Positions 34,665-44,174 of a DNA stretch of 64,000 nucleotides are shown here, in pieces. The stretch lies in assembly GCF_013409785.1 (NCBI RefSeq), contig NZ_JACCBV010000001.1, positions 2,046,001-2,110,000 on the forward strand, in the 5' to 3' direction. The stretch is from Microbacterium immunditiarum. Lineage in GTDB: Bacteria > Actinomycetota > Actinomycetes > Actinomycetales > Microbacteriaceae. The position numbers and the translations under genes were made by a program. The first letter of the stretch is position 1. Every line of letters starts with the position of its first letter. The notes under the pieces are model-generated. The model was not told where the DNA came from. It saw only the letters and a list, made by a program, of their open reading frames with translations, and ran no database searches.

Positions 34665-36473
34665 ATGACTGACACCACGGGCATCGACGCCGAGATCGCG
34701 GCGTCGCACAAGGCCCTGCCCGAGACGATCCTCGAGGTCCAGCGCCTCGGCGTCGACTTCTGGGTGGAGGGACAGTTCTACCCCGCGGCGGTCGACATGA
34801 ACTACGTCGTGCGGCGTGGCGAGGTGCTCGCGATCGTGGGCGAGTCGGGTTCCGGCAAGAGCACGAGCTCGATGGCCCTGCTCGGGCTGCTGCCCGAGAA
34901 CTCGCGCGTGACCGGCTCGATCAAGCTGCTCGAGCGCGAGCTGCGCGGCGTGGACGATGCGACGCTGCGTGCGCTGCGCGGCAACGAGATCGCCGTGATC
35001 TTCCAGGAGCCCATGACGGCTCTCAACCCGGTCTACACGATCGGGTTCCAGATCGTGGAGTCGCTTCGCTCGCACGACCGCAGTATCGCTCCGTCGGCCG
35101 CGAAGGAGCGGGCGATCGAGCTGCTGCGCCTGGTCGAGATGCCGAACCCGGAGCAGTCGTTCCACAAATACCCGCACCAGCTGTCGGGCGGTCAGCGCCA
35201 GCGTGCCATGATCGCGCAGTCGATCTCGTGCGATCCGCTCCTGCTCATCGCCGACGAGCCGACGACCGCTCTCGACGTGACCGTCCAGGCCGAGATCCTC
35301 GACCTGCTGCGCGACCTGCACAAGCGCCTCGACTCGGCGATCATCCTCATCACCCACGACATGGGCGTGGTCGCCGACCTCGCCGACCGCATCATGGTGA
35401 TGAAGAACGGCATCGTGGTCGAGCAGGGCACGGTCCACGAGATCTTCAACGCGCCTCAGCACCCGTACACGCAGCAGCTGCTCGCGTCGGTGCCGCACCT
35501 CGGCCTCGGCGTCATCGAGGAGGCGTCCGACGCCGCCCTCGGCGTCGTCGAGACCGATGACGCGGTTGTGCCGGCGATCGCGGCGATCCGCGAGCGCGCG
35601 ACCGAGGTCGCCGAAGAGATCATCGAGACGCGCGAGCCGGTGCTGTCGTTCCAGGACGTCGCGATCGACTACCCCAAGCGCGGGCGCATCCCCGCGTTCC
35701 GCGCCGCCGAGCACATCGATCTCGACATCTTCCCGGGTGAGATCGTGGGTCTCGTGGGCGAGTCGGGCTCGGGCAAGACGACGCTCGGCCGCGCGGCGAT
35801 CGGCCTGCTGCCGATCGCGGAGGGCAAGCTCATCTCGGTCGGCACCGACATCTCGAAGGCGACGCAGAAGGACCTGTTCGCGATCCGCCGCAGGACGGGC
35901 ATCGTGTTCCAGGACCCGGCCTCGTCGCTGAACCCCCGCATGCCGATCGGCCAGTCCATCGGAGAGCCGATCCTGCTGTCGGGCGAGGCGAAGGGCAAGG
36001 CGCTCGACCGTCGCGTCGAGGAGCTGCTGAACCAGGTCGAGCTTCCGTCGTCGTACCGCAACCGCTTCCCGCACGAGCTGTCGGGCGGTCAGCGTCAGCG
36101 CGTCGGCATCGCGCGCGCTCTCGCCCTCGCACCCGAGCTGCTCGTGGCAGACGAGCCGACCTCGGCGCTGGACGTGTCGGTGCAGGCACGGTTCCTCGAG
36201 CTGCTCCAGGAGCTCCAGGCGCAGCTGCAGTTCGCGTGCCTCTTCATCAGCCACGACCTCGCGGTCGTCGACATCCTCGCGCACCGCATCGCGGTGATGC
36301 ACCACGGCAAGCTGGTGGAGACGGGTACGCGCGACGAGATCCTGCGCGGGGCGACAGACCCCTACACGCAGCGCCTCATCGCTGCGGTTCCGGTTCCCGA
36401 TCCCGACGCGCAGCGGGATCGCCGCGAGGCGCGCGCCCTGCTTCTGCAGCGCGGCGCCGACCCGGAAAGCTGA
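34665..36473 (+). CDS. Fused double ATPase of the peptide ABC importer (DppD-DppF)
   Basis: The 602-residue protein carries two complete ATPase domains. Domain 1 (about 20-290): Walker A GESGSGKSTSS, signature LSGGQRQRAMIAQ, Walker B LLIADEPTTALD, and the C-terminal HPYTQQLLASVPH element of peptide ATPases. Domain 2 (about 320-595): GESGSGKTTLG, LSGGQRQRVGIAR, LLVADEPTSALD, DPYTQRLIAAVP. It energises the two permeases. It starts 32 bases after the antisense PH gene's start and ends before a strong terminator at 36492. Confidence 0.9.
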   Translation: MTDTTGIDAEIAASHKALPETILEVQRLGVDFWVEGQFYPAAVDMNYVVRRGEVLAIVGESGSGKSTSSMALLGLLPENSRVTGSIKLLERELRGVDDATLRALRGNEIAVIFQEPMTALNPVYTIGFQIVESLRSHDRSIAPSAAKERAIELLRLVEMPNPEQSFHKYPHQLSGGQRQRAMIAQSISCDPLLLIADEPTTALDVTVQAEILDLLRDLHKRLDSAIILITHDMGVVADLADRIMVMKNGIVVEQGTVHEIFNAPQHPYTQQLLASVPHLGLGVIEEASDAALGVVETDDAVVPAIAAIRERATEVAEEIIETREPVLSFQDVAIDYPKRGRIPAFRAAEHIDLDIFPGEIVGLVGESGSGKTTLGRAAIGLLPIAEGKLISVGTDISKATQKDLFAIRRRTGIVFQDPASSLNPRMPIGQSIGEPILLSGEAKGKALDRRVEELLNQVELPSSYRNRFPHELSGGQRQRVGIARALALAPELLVADEPTSALDVSVQARFLELLQELQAQLQFACLFISHDLAVVDILAHRIAVMHHGKLVETGTRDEILRGATDPYTQRLIAAVPVPDPDAQRDRREARALLLQRGADPES

Positions 36474-36491
36474 CGCTCAGGAGCGCCCGAT

Positions 36492-36529
36492 AGACTGGGG
36501 GATGCCGGATTCCCGGCGTCCCCCAGTCT
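36492..36529 (+). terminator. 17-bp intrinsic terminator of the ATPase gene
   Basis: A stem of 17 pairs including one G-U, loop ATTC, is followed by TTTTCACTTTCT. It is the best intrinsic terminator in the window. A TAGACT hexamer (36491-36496), likely -10 of typA, lies inside the first arm, so terminator and promoter share bases. Confidence 0.75.
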
Positions 36530-36555
36530 TTTCACTTTCTCCTCAAGGATCCTCT

Positions 36556-38475
36556 ATGGCGCGCGCCTTCCGTCCGGACCTCCGCAACGTCGCGATCGTC
36601 GCGCATGTCGACCACGGCAAGACCACCCTGGTCGACGCGATGCTGCGCCAGACGGGCTCGTTCGGCGAGCACGCCCACGTCGAGGAGCGGGCGATGGACT
36701 CGAACGACCTCGAGCGCGAGAAGGGCATCACGATCCTCGCCAAGAACACGGCGATCACGTACAACGGCGCGCACACCGACGAGCCCGTGACCATCAACGT
36801 CATCGACACCCCCGGCCACGCCGACTTCGGCGGCGAGGTGGAGCGCGGTCTGTCGATGGTCGACGGCGTCGTGCTGCTCGTCGACGCGAGCGAGGGGCCC
36901 CTGCCGCAGACGCGCTTCGTGCTGCGCAAGGCGCTCGAGGCGAAGCTCCCGGTGATCCTCCTCGTCAACAAGACCGACCGTCCCGACGCGCGCATCGCCG
37001 AGGTCGAGGAGGAGGCGCACGACCTGCTGCTCAGCCTCGCATCCGACCTCCACGACGACGTGCCCGACCTCGACGTCGACGCGCTCCTGGACGTGCCGGT
37101 CGTGTACGCGAGCGGTCGTGTGGGTGCGGCGTCGCGCAACCGACCCGCCAACGGCGAGCTTCCCGACAACTCCGACCTCGAGCCGCTCTTCGAGGCGATC
37201 CTCGAGCACGTGCCCGCGCCGTCCTACGACGACGAGGCGCCGCTGCAGGCGTGGGTCACGAACCTCGACTCGAGCCCGTTCCTGGGCCGTCTCGCGCTGC
37301 TGCGCGTCTTCAACGGCACTCTCAAGAAGGGGCAGACCGTCGCGTGGGTGCGTCACGACGGCACACACTCGAACGCCCGCATCACCGAGCTGCTGAAGAC
37401 CCGCGCGCTCGAGCGCTACCCCGCGGAGTCCGCGGGGCCCGGCGACATCGTCGCGATCGCGGGCATCGACGAGATCACGATCGGCGAGACCATCGCCGAT
37501 CCCGAGGACGTACGTGCGCTGCCCGCCATCTCGGTCGACGACCCGGCCATCTCGATGACGGTCGGCACGAACACCTCGCCGCTCGCGGGCAAGGTGAAGG
37601 GCCACAAGCTCACGGGTCGCATGGTCAAGGACCGCCTCGACCGCGAGCTCATCGGCAACGTGTCGCTCAAAGTCGTCGATGTCGGGCGTCCGGATGCGTG
37701 GGAGGTGCAGGGCCGCGGCGAGCTCGCGCTGGCGATCCTCGTCGAGAACATGCGCCGCGAGGGCTTCGAGCTGACGGTGGGCAAGCCGCAGGTGGTCACG
37801 CGCAAGGGTCCGAGCGGTCAGGTCCAGGAGCCTTTCGAGCACCTCACGATCGACGCGCCCGAGGAGCACCTCGGCGCGATCACGCAGCTCATGGCGGCGC
37901 GCAAGGGCCGCATGGAGTCGATGGTCAACCATGGCACCGGATGGGTGCGGATGGAATTCATCGTGCCGTCGCGCGGTCTCATCGGCTTCCGCACCGAGTT
38001 CCTGTCGGTGACGCGCGGCACGGGAATCGCGAACGCGATCTCGGCCGGCTACGACGACTGGGCGGGCCACATCCTCGCGCGCGCGACCGGCTCGATCGTC
38101 GCCGACCGCGCCGGTGTCGCGACGCCGTTCGCGATGATGGCGCTGCAGGAGCGCATGAGCTTCTTCGTGCAGCCCACCGACGAGGTGTACGAGGGCATGG
38201 TCGTCGGCGAGAACACGCGCTCGGAAGACATGGACGTCAACATCACCAAGGAGAAGAAGCTCACCAACATGCGGTCCTCGACCGCCGATGAGCTCGAGAA
38301 GCTCACGCCCCCGCGTCAGCTCTCGCTCGAGGAGTGCCTCGAGTTCGCGCGCGAGGACGAGTGCGTAGAGGTGACGCCGGAGACGGTGCGCATCCGCAAG
38401 GTGGTCCTCGACCAGACCGAGCGCGCTCGCGCCGCGAGCCGGCTCAAGCGCCAGGACGCCGCCGCGAGCGCCTGA
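36556..38475 (+). CDS. typA: Translational GTPase TypA/BipA
   Basis: The 639-residue ribosome-binding GTPase helps late 50S assembly and growth at low temperature or under stress. The G domain has AHVDHGKTT (G1), KGITI (G2), [12 protein letters not shown] (G3) and NKTDRPDA (G4); EF-G-like domains and the TypA-specific C-terminal part ([23 protein letters not shown]) follow. The ATG at 36556 has AAGGAT at a normal distance and matches the usual N-terminus. An in-frame ATG at 36502 sits five bases from the TAGACT -10 and would add 18 residues as a leaderless start; I consider it less likely. Confidence 0.93.
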   Translation: MARAFRPDLRNVAIVAHVDHGKTTLVDAMLRQTGSFGEHAHVEERAMDSNDLEREKGITILAKNTAITYNGAHTDEPVTINVIDTPGHADFGGEVERGLSMVDGVVLLVDASEGPLPQTRFVLRKALEAKLPVILLVNKTDRPDARIAEVEEEAHDLLLSLASDLHDDVPDLDVDALLDVPVVYASGRVGAASRNRPANGELPDNSDLEPLFEAILEHVPAPSYDDEAPLQAWVTNLDSSPFLGRLALLRVFNGTLKKGQTVAWVRHDGTHSNARITELLKTRALERYPAESAGPGDIVAIAGIDEITIGETIADPEDVRALPAISVDDPAISMTVGTNTSPLAGKVKGHKLTGRMVKDRLDRELIGNVSLKVVDVGRPDAWEVQGRGELALAILVENMRREGFELTVGKPQVVTRKGPSGQVQEPFEHLTIDAPEEHLGAITQLMAARKGRMESMVNHGTGWVRMEFIVPSRGLIGFRTEFLSVTRGTGIANAISAGYDDWAGHILARATGSIVADRAGVATPFAMMALQERMSFFVQPTDEVYEGMVVGENTRSEDMDVNITKEKKLTNMRSSTADELEKLTPPRQLSLEECLEFAREDECVEVTPETVRIRKVVLDQTERARAASRLKRQDAAASA

Positions 38476-38566
38476 GGCCGCCGACCGGTCCGACCGGTCC
38501 GGCCGGTCCACCGATCCCGGATCGGCTCGCCCTGGCACGTCGGCCGTGGTCGGTACCATCGAGCGA

Positions 38567-39325
38567 GTGAGTTCAGCGCCCGACTTCGATGATGCGGATG
38601 CCGTCACCGAGGCGCGTGCCGCGTGGCGTCAGGCCCTCGGCGTTGCGATCGCCACGAGCGCGTACGGCATCTCGTTCGGCGCGCTCGCCGTGGCATCCGG
38701 TCTCGACGTGTGGCAGACGTGCGTGCTGAGCCTGCTGATGTTCACGGGCGGCTCGCAGTTCGCGTTCGCGGGCGTCATCGGCGCCGGGGGAGTGGCGGCC
38801 GCGCCGGCGGCCATCGCGTCGGCCTCGCTCCTGGGCATCCGCAACATCGCGTACGGCATGCGCATGTCGCCCGTGATCGGTCCGGGGTTCTGGCGCCGGG
38901 CGGCAGCCGCGCAGTTCACGATCGACGAGTCCACGGCGGTGTCCCTCGCGCAGCGCACGCACCGCGCGCGCCTTGTGGGCTTCTGGGTGACGGGCATCGG
39001 CATCTACGTCGGCTGGAACCTCTCCACGCTCGCGGGTGCGCTGCTGGGCGACGTGCTCGGGGATCCCCGCGCGTACGGCCTCGACGCGGCCGCCGCTGCG
39101 GCGTTCCTCGCGCTCCTGTGGCCTCGCCTGCGCCGCCTGCAGCCGATCGCCGTCGGCGCCGCGGCGGCCGTCGTCGCCGCGATCCTCACGCCCGTGCTCA
39201 TGCCGGGGCTCCCGGTTCTCGTCGCGGCGGTCGTCGCCGTCGCGGTCGGCTGGTTCAACTGGCTGGGCTCCGACGACGTGCCGGCAGAGCCCGCCGACGT
39301 CGCCGAGCGAGAGGGACTGCCGTGA
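38567..39325 (+). CDS. azlC: AzlC family branched-chain amino acid exporter subunit
   Basis: The 252-residue membrane protein resembles AzlC/BrnF: WRQALGVAIATSAYGISFGALA, the FTGGSQFAFAGVIGAGG motif, GIRNIAYGMRMSP and the later FTIDESTAVSLAQ stretch. AzlCD (BrnFE) exports branched-chain amino acids and methionine. The GTG at 38567 is chosen because TACCAT at 38554-38559 is seven bases upstream; the GTG at 38546 would lie upstream of this -10. It overlaps azlD by GTGA. Confidence 0.87.
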   Translation: MSSAPDFDDADAVTEARAAWRQALGVAIATSAYGISFGALAVASGLDVWQTCVLSLLMFTGGSQFAFAGVIGAGGVAAAPAAIASASLLGIRNIAYGMRMSPVIGPGFWRRAAAAQFTIDESTAVSLAQRTHRARLVGFWVTGIGIYVGWNLSTLAGALLGDVLGDPRAYGLDAAAAAAFLALLWPRLRRLQPIAVGAAAAVVAAILTPVLMPGLPVLVAAVVAVAVGWFNWLGSDDVPAEPADVAEREGLP

Positions 39326-39636
39326 CCCTGTGGACTGCGACGCTCGTCGCCGCGATCATCTGCGTCGCGCTCAAGACGCTCGGCTACCTCGTGCCGCCGC
39401 GCGTGCTCGAGGCACCCCGCGCCGCGCGCATCTCGGATCTGCTGACCGTCGCTCTGCTGGCCGCGCTCGTCGCGGTGCAGACGCTCGGCGCCGGCCAGGC
39501 GATCGTCGTCGACGCGCGCATCCCGGCCGTCCTCGTCGCAGCGGGCCTGTTGATGCTGCGGGCGCCGTTCCTGGTCGTGGTGGCGGGCGCCGCGCTCGTG
39601 GCCGCGCTGCTGCGGCTGTGGGGCTGGGCGGCCTGA
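39322..39636 (+). CDS. azlD: AzlD family small subunit of branched-chain amino acid exporter
   Basis: The 104-residue protein has four hydrophobic segments and matches AzlD/BrnE in size and in the conserved LGYLVPPRVL segment. Start GTG 39322 overlaps the azlC stop. The two subunits act together in the inner membrane. Confidence 0.85.
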   Translation: MTLWTATLVAAIICVALKTLGYLVPPRVLEAPRAARISDLLTVALLAALVAVQTLGAGQAIVVDARIPAVLVAAGLLMLRAPFLVVVAGAALVAALLRLWGWAA

Positions 39637-39673
39637 CGCGGGGCCGCGGACCGCAGGGATCTAGACTTGCCCG

Positions 39674-40123
39674 GTGATGTTCTCGTGGTCCCGCGTCGGC
39701 ACGTGGATCGTCGCGTTCGTCGCGGGCGCCGTCTACGGGGTCGCCGGCACCATCGCGCACGCCTACACGCTCGCGTGGTTCCCGCTGGGGCTGATTCTCG
39801 CGCTCATCGGCTCGGGGGCGCTGCTCGCCGCCGTGCGGCTCCTCACGTCCGACCGCTGGGCGGCGCTCGGCACGGGCCTCGGGCTCATGGTCGCGACGCT
39901 CGTCTTCTCAGGGGCGGGGCCGGGCGGCTCCGTCGTGGTGCCGCAGACGAGCCTCGGCGTCGTGTGGACGATCTCCGTTCCGCTGCTGGTGGCGCTGGTG
40001 GTGGCGTGGCCCGAGCACCTGCCGCGCATGACGACGACGGCTCAAGACGAGGGCGAAGACACGGATGCCGCGACTCCCGCGCGAACGGCGGGCGAGGCAT
40101 CCGCAGCCGACCGCTCGGCCTAG
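39674..40123 (+). CDS. Small four-helix membrane protein, possibly DUF6113
   Basis: The 149-residue protein has four membrane helices (about 8-28, 34-56, 64-83, 96-113) and a disordered acidic Ala/Thr tail. Its position just before fdxA-dapC is recalled from related actinobacteria, where a DUF6113-type gene lies here; this is memory, not a search. GTG 39674 (next codon ATG) follows TAGACT at 39662-39667 by six bases. Function unknown. Confidence 0.6.
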   Translation: MMFSWSRVGTWIVAFVAGAVYGVAGTIAHAYTLAWFPLGLILALIGSGALLAAVRLLTSDRWAALGTGLGLMVATLVFSGAGPGGSVVVPQTSLGVVWTISVPLLVALVVAWPEHLPRMTTTAQDEGEDTDAATPARTAGEASAADRSA

Positions 40124-40133
40124 ACTGGGTGCC

Positions 40134-40454
40134 GTGACTTATGTGATCGCCCTCCCGTGCGTGGACGTCAAGGACCGCGCCTGCATCGACGAGTGTCCGG
40201 TCGACTGCATCTACGAGGGCGAACGCAGCCTCTACATCCACCCCGACGAGTGCGTCGACTGCGGCGCGTGCGAGCCAGTGTGCCCCGTCGAGGCGATCTA
40301 CTACGAAGACGACCTTCCCGATGAGTGGCAGGACTACTACAAGGCGAACGTCGAGTTCTTCGACGACATCGGCTCACCCGGCGGCGCAGCCAAGGTGGGC
40401 GTGATCCACAAGGACCACCCGATCATCGCCGCCCTTCCGCCGCAGGCTCCCTGA
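40134..40454 (+). CDS. fdxA: FdxA-type 7Fe ferredoxin
   Basis: The 106-residue electron carrier has the actinobacterial FdxA pattern: [17 protein letters not shown] (Cys for a [3Fe-4S] and part of the second cluster) and [15 protein letters not shown] for the [4Fe-4S] cluster, followed by a conserved acidic tail. It probably serves cytochrome P450 or other redox enzymes. The GTG at 40134 starts the mature-like VTYVIALPC and follows TAGACT (40121-40126) by seven bases. It overlaps dapC by one base (TGATG). Confidence 0.93.
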   Translation: MTYVIALPCVDVKDRACIDECPVDCIYEGERSLYIHPDECVDCGACEPVCPVEAIYYEDDLPDEWQDYYKANVEFFDDIGSPGGAAKVGVIHKDHPIIAALPPQAP

Positions 40455-41560
40455 TGGGGGTCGCCGACCTCGCGGAGTACCCGTGGGACTCGGTCGCGCC
40501 CTACGCCGCCCGCGCCCGCGCACACCCCGACGGGATGGTCGACCTGTCGGTCGGCTCGCCCGTCGACCCGACGCCGCCCGTCATCGCCGAGGCGCTCGCG
40601 CGGGCGACGGACGCCCACGCGTACCCGCAGACCGTCGGCACTCCAGCCCTTCGTGAGGCCATCGCCGCGTGGTACGCGCGCCGCCGAGGCGTCACGGCGC
40701 TCGGCGCCGAGAACGTCCTCCCGACGATCGGGTCGAAGGAGCTCGTCGCGCTGCTGCCCCTCCTGCTCGGGCTCGGCCCCGGCGACGTCGTCGTGCACCC
40801 GCGCGCCGCCTACCCGACGTACGAGGTGGGGGCCAAGCTCGTCGGCGCGACGCCGGTCGCCGCCGACGACCCGGCCGAGTGGCCGGTCGACGCGAAGCTC
40901 GTCTGGATCAACTCGCCCGGCAATCCCGACGGGCGCGTCCTCGACGCGGCGGCGCTGCGCGCCGCGGCCGACCGGGCGCGCGAGATCGGGGCGGTCCTGG
41001 CATCCGACGAGTGCTACGCCGAGCTCGGCTGGGACGCGCCGTGGGATCGCGAGCCCATCCCGTCGGTGCTCGACCCCCGAGCGTCGGGAGGGAGCCTCGG
41101 CGGCCTGCTGTCGGTGTACTCGCTCAGCAAGCAGTCGAATCTCGCCGGCTACCGCGCGGCCTTCGTCGCGGGCGACGCCGACCTCGTCGCGCGACTGCTC
41201 ACGGCGCGCAAGCACCTGGGCCTCATGCTGCCGGCACCCGTGCAGGCGGCGATGGCGGCGGCGCTCGCCGACGACGCGCACGTCGAGGAGCAGAAGGCGC
41301 TGTATCGTCGCCGGCGCGACGTGCTGCGGCCGGCGGTCGAGGCGGCGGGATTCCGCGTCGACCACAGCGAGGCGGGACTCTACGTGTGGGCGACCGAGGG
41401 CCGCGACGGGTGGGACAGCCTCGGAAGGCTTGCCGACCTGGGCATCCTGGCCGGTCCGGGGCACTTCTACGGTGCTCACTTCCCCGAGCACGTGCGGTTC
41501 TCGCTCACCGCGACGGATGAGCGCATCGACGAGGCTGCGGACCGCCTGCGGCGCGCGTGA
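40454..41560 (+). CDS. dapC: Succinyldiaminopimelate transaminase
   Basis: This 368-residue fold-type I PLP aminotransferase is placed as DapC by its context next to fdxA and near dapD and dapE. It makes N-succinyl-LL-diaminopimelate from its keto precursor. Seen are the N-terminal VDLSVGSPVDPTPP, INSPGNPDGRV, the aspartate in SDECYAELGW and the PLP Lys in VYSLSKQSNLAGYR. Other aminotransferases of this subclass are possible on sequence alone. It is coupled to fdxA. Confidence 0.85.
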   Translation: MGVADLAEYPWDSVAPYAARARAHPDGMVDLSVGSPVDPTPPVIAEALARATDAHAYPQTVGTPALREAIAAWYARRRGVTALGAENVLPTIGSKELVALLPLLLGLGPGDVVVHPRAAYPTYEVGAKLVGATPVAADDPAEWPVDAKLVWINSPGNPDGRVLDAAALRAAADRAREIGAVLASDECYAELGWDAPWDREPIPSVLDPRASGGSLGGLLSVYSLSKQSNLAGYRAAFVAGDADLVARLLTARKHLGLMLPAPVQAAMAAALADDAHVEEQKALYRRRRDVLRPAVEAAGFRVDHSEAGLYVWATEGRDGWDSLGRLADLGILAGPGHFYGAHFPEHVRFSLTATDERIDEAADRLRRA

Positions 41561-41636
41561 CGCGTCGCATTCGTCGGAATCCTCCATCGAACGGGTGCAG
41601 GGGTTGGCTGTGTCCGCACTACGCCCGGTGGCCAGA

Positions 41637-41642
41637 TAGGCT
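41637..41642 (+). promoter_or_regulatory. Likely -10 of the citrate synthase gene
   Basis: TAGGCT sits about 110 bases upstream of the GTG start, in contrast to the leaderless genes around it, so this mRNA should have a leader of about 100 nt ending in GAGGAGG (41742-41748). No clear -35 or riboswitch fold is seen in the leader. Confidence 0.45.
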
Positions 41643-41752
41643 GTAGGGGCGCGGTGGCGAGCATCTCTCCGCCCCGTCACGGTTCGCGGAACCCCGCCTC
41701 CCGGCGTGACCCGCACCACCCCCCGGTACGACTCACAACGCGAGGAGGCTCC

Positions 41753-43051
41753 GTGAACGACGCGGTCACTCAGCCGGTCAAGGCGATTCTGACCATCGGT
41801 GAACGAACGGCCGAATTCCCCGTGCTGCACGGCACCGACGGCGTCCCCAGCGTCGACATCTCGACCTTCACGCGGCAGACCGGCCACACGGCGCTGGACT
41901 ACGGGTTCGTCAACACCGCCGCGACGACGTCGGCGATCACCTACATCGACGGCGACAAGGGAATCCTCCGCTATCGCGGCTACCCCATCGAGCAGCTCGC
42001 GCAGAACAGCACCTACCTCGAGGTCGCTTGGCTGCTGCTTTACGGAGAGCTGCCGACTCCTGACGAGCTCGCGGCCTTCGACGACCGCATCCGCCGCCAC
42101 ACGCTTCTGCACGAAGACCTCAAGCGCTTCTTCTCGGCGCTGCCGCACACGGCACATCCGATGTCGGTGCTGTCGTCGGCCGTGTCGGCGCTGTCGACCT
42201 ACTACGAGCGCGAGTCCGACCCCGCCAACCCCGAGTTCGTCGAGCTCAACACGATCCGCATGCTCGCCAAGCTGCCCGTGATCGCGGCGTACGCGCACAA
42301 GAAGAGCATCGGCCAGGCGTTCCTGTACCCCGACAATTCGCTGGGCTTCGTCGACAACTTCCTCAAGCTCAACTTCGGCGTGCTCAGCGAGCCTTATGAG
42401 GTGAACCCGGTCATGTCGCGCGCGCTCGAGCGCCTCCTCATCCTCCACGAGGACCACGAGCAGAACGCGTCGACCTCGACCGTGCGCCTGGTCGGCTCGA
42501 CCGGCGCCAACCAGTTCTCGTCGATCTCGGCCGGCATCAACGCCCTCTACGGTCCGCTCCACGGCGGTGCGAACGAGGCGGTGCTCGACATGCTCGCCCG
42601 CATCCGCGAGTCGGGCGAGTCGGTGCAGCGCTTCGTCGAGCGCGTCAAGAACAAGGAGGACGGCGTCAAGCTCATGGGCTTCGGCCACCGGGTCTACAAG
42701 AACTACGACCCGCGCGCGAAGCTCGTGAAGGAGTCGGCCGACGAGGTGCTGCGCGAGCTCGGAGTGCACGACCCGCTGCTCGACCTCGCGAAAGAGCTTG
42801 AGGAGATCGCCCTCGAGGACGACTACTTCAAGGAGCGCCGCCTCTACCCGAACGTCGACTTCTACACCGGCGTCATCTACAAGGCGATGGGCTTCCCCAC
42901 CCGCATGTTCACGGTGCTGTTCGCCATCGGCCGCCTTCCCGGCTGGCTCGCGCAGTGGCGCGAGGCCGTCAACGACCCGCACTCGAAGATCGGCCGCCCG
43001 CAGCAGCTCTACGTGGGCTCGCCCGAGCGCAATTACCCGGGCACAGCCTGA
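41753..43051 (+). CDS. gltA: Citrate synthase (type II, hexameric)
   Basis: The 432-residue TCA-cycle enzyme condenses acetyl-CoA with oxaloacetate. It has the type II N-terminal extension (about 60 residues) and the catalytic set: His in LHEDHEQNAST, His in GPLHGGANEAVL, FGHRVYKNYDPRA and Asp in LYPNVDFYTG. GTG 41753 follows GAGGAGG. It lies between dapC and dapD, convergent with dapD, and a palindrome at 43070-43089 separates the two. Confidence 0.95.
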   Translation: MNDAVTQPVKAILTIGERTAEFPVLHGTDGVPSVDISTFTRQTGHTALDYGFVNTAATTSAITYIDGDKGILRYRGYPIEQLAQNSTYLEVAWLLLYGELPTPDELAAFDDRIRRHTLLHEDLKRFFSALPHTAHPMSVLSSAVSALSTYYERESDPANPEFVELNTIRMLAKLPVIAAYAHKKSIGQAFLYPDNSLGFVDNFLKLNFGVLSEPYEVNPVMSRALERLLILHEDHEQNASTSTVRLVGSTGANQFSSISAGINALYGPLHGGANEAVLDMLARIRESGESVQRFVERVKNKEDGVKLMGFGHRVYKNYDPRAKLVKESADEVLRELGVHDPLLDLAKELEEIALEDDYFKERRLYPNVDFYTGVIYKAMGFPTRMFTVLFAIGRLPGWLAQWREAVNDPHSKIGRPQQLYVGSPERNYPGTA

Positions 43052-43062
43052 GGCTCGAGACG

Positions 43063-43108
43063 AGCGAGCGCGGATGCCGCGGCATCCGCCCCCATCTCCG
43101 CGCTCGCG
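43063..43108. terminator. Nested inverted repeat between gltA and dapD
   Basis: The core is a perfect 20-bp palindrome GCGGATGCCGCGGCATCCGC (43070-43089). It is flanked by GCGAGCGC (43063-43070) and GCGCTCGC further on, which can pair as an outer stem. It lies between two convergent genes and may end both transcripts. Confidence 0.5.
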
Positions 43109-43115
43109 ACCCGCG

Positions 43116-44072
43116 TCAGGCGTGCAGCGCCTCGTTGAGCGTCACGCCGACGCCCTCGCGCCGCACCGCCTCGACGGCGCCCGTGAGCGAGTTGCGGCGG
43201 AACAGCAGCCCGTCGCGCCCCGACAGCTCGACGGCCTTCACCGACGGCAGGGCGCCGTCGGCGGTGCGCGGATCGTCGGGGAGCACGACCTTCGTGCCGG
43301 CCGTCACGTAGAGGCCGGCCTCGACGACGCAGTCGTGGCCGAGCGAGATGCCGATGCCCGCGTTCGCGCCGAGGAGCGTGCGCGCGCCGACCGAGATCCT
43401 GTGGGCGCCGCCGCCCGAGAGCGTGCCCATGATGGACGCGCCGCCGCCGATGTCGCTCCCGTCGCCGACCACGACGCCCTGCGAGACGCGTCCCTCGACC
43501 ATGGAGGCGCCCAGGGTGCCGGCGTTGAAGTTCACGAAGCCCTCGTGCATGACGGTCGTGCCGGGGGAGAGGTATGCGCCGAGGCGCACGCGCGAGGCAT
43601 CCGCGATCCGCACCCCCGGCGGCGTGACGTAGTCGAGCAGCCTCGGGAACTTGTCGAGCCCCTGAACCTGGATGCCGTCCCGCTGCAGGAACGGACGCAG
43701 GCGCGTCGCGTCGTCGGGGTGCATGGGTCCCGCGTTGGTCCACGCGACGCTCGGCAGGTGACCGAAGATCCCGTCCAGGTTCACCTCGTTCGGGCGTACG
43801 AGCCGGTGGGAGAGCGCGTGCAGGCGCAGGTACGCGTCCGGCGTCGAGGCGGGCGCCTCGTCGAGGTCGATCTCGACCGTGACGATGTCGACCGTGACGC
43901 CGCGGCGCGGGTCGGGAACGGCGTGGCGCTCGAGGTCCTCCGGCGGCATGGCGGGGTCGTAGCCGAGCGGGAGGCGGCCGAACTTCGGCTCGGGGTACCA
44001 CGTGTCGAGAATGGTCCCGTTCTCGGAGCTCGTCGCGAGTCCGATCGCCCACACCCACCGCGAATCAGTCAT
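43116..44072 (-). CDS. dapD: 2,3,4,5-tetrahydropyridine-2,6-dicarboxylate N-succinyltransferase
   Basis: The 318-residue enzyme succinylates tetrahydrodipicolinate, the first step of the succinylase route. The C-terminal half is a left-handed beta-helix of hexapeptide turns (VRLGAYLSPGTTVMHEGFVNFNAGTLG, GDGSDIGGGASIMG, and so on), with an actinobacterial type N-terminal domain starting SRWVWAIGLATSSENGTILD. ATG 44072 follows TACCGT (minus, 44080-44085) by seven bases. It is divergent from dapE. Confidence 0.9.
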   Translation of the reverse strand: MTDSRWVWAIGLATSSENGTILDTWYPEPKFGRLPLGYDPAMPPEDLERHAVPDPRRGVTVDIVTVEIDLDEAPASTPDAYLRLHALSHRLVRPNEVNLDGIFGHLPSVAWTNAGPMHPDDATRLRPFLQRDGIQVQGLDKFPRLLDYVTPPGVRIADASRVRLGAYLSPGTTVMHEGFVNFNAGTLGASMVEGRVSQGVVVGDGSDIGGGASIMGTLSGGGAHRISVGARTLLGANAGIGISLGHDCVVEAGLYVTAGTKVVLPDDPRTADGALPSVKAVELSGRDGLLFRRNSLTGAVEAVRREGVGVTLNEALHA

Positions 44073-44079
44073 GTCCTCA

Positions 44080-44168
44080 ACGGTAGCGCGGTCCGTCGGA
44101 TGCGCCGGTGGCTGGGTGCCGCCAGGCGGATCATGCGGGCGGGTCGAAGCAGGGCGGGTCGATAGACT
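44080..44168. promoter_or_regulatory. Divergent dapD/dapE leaderless promoters
   Basis: TACCGT (44080-44085, minus) drives dapD and TAGACT (44163-44168, plus) drives dapE, with six to seven bases to each start. Sharing one 100-bp region allows joint control of two steps of one pathway; no operator palindrome is obvious between them. Confidence 0.55.
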
Positions 44169-44174
44169 CGACGG

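Noticed and set aside
36502..36555. ATG at 36502 as the TypA start
   Set aside because: It would place 18 extra residues before the conserved TypA start and lies within the terminator stem; ATG 36556 has an RBS. Kept as an alternative in the findings.
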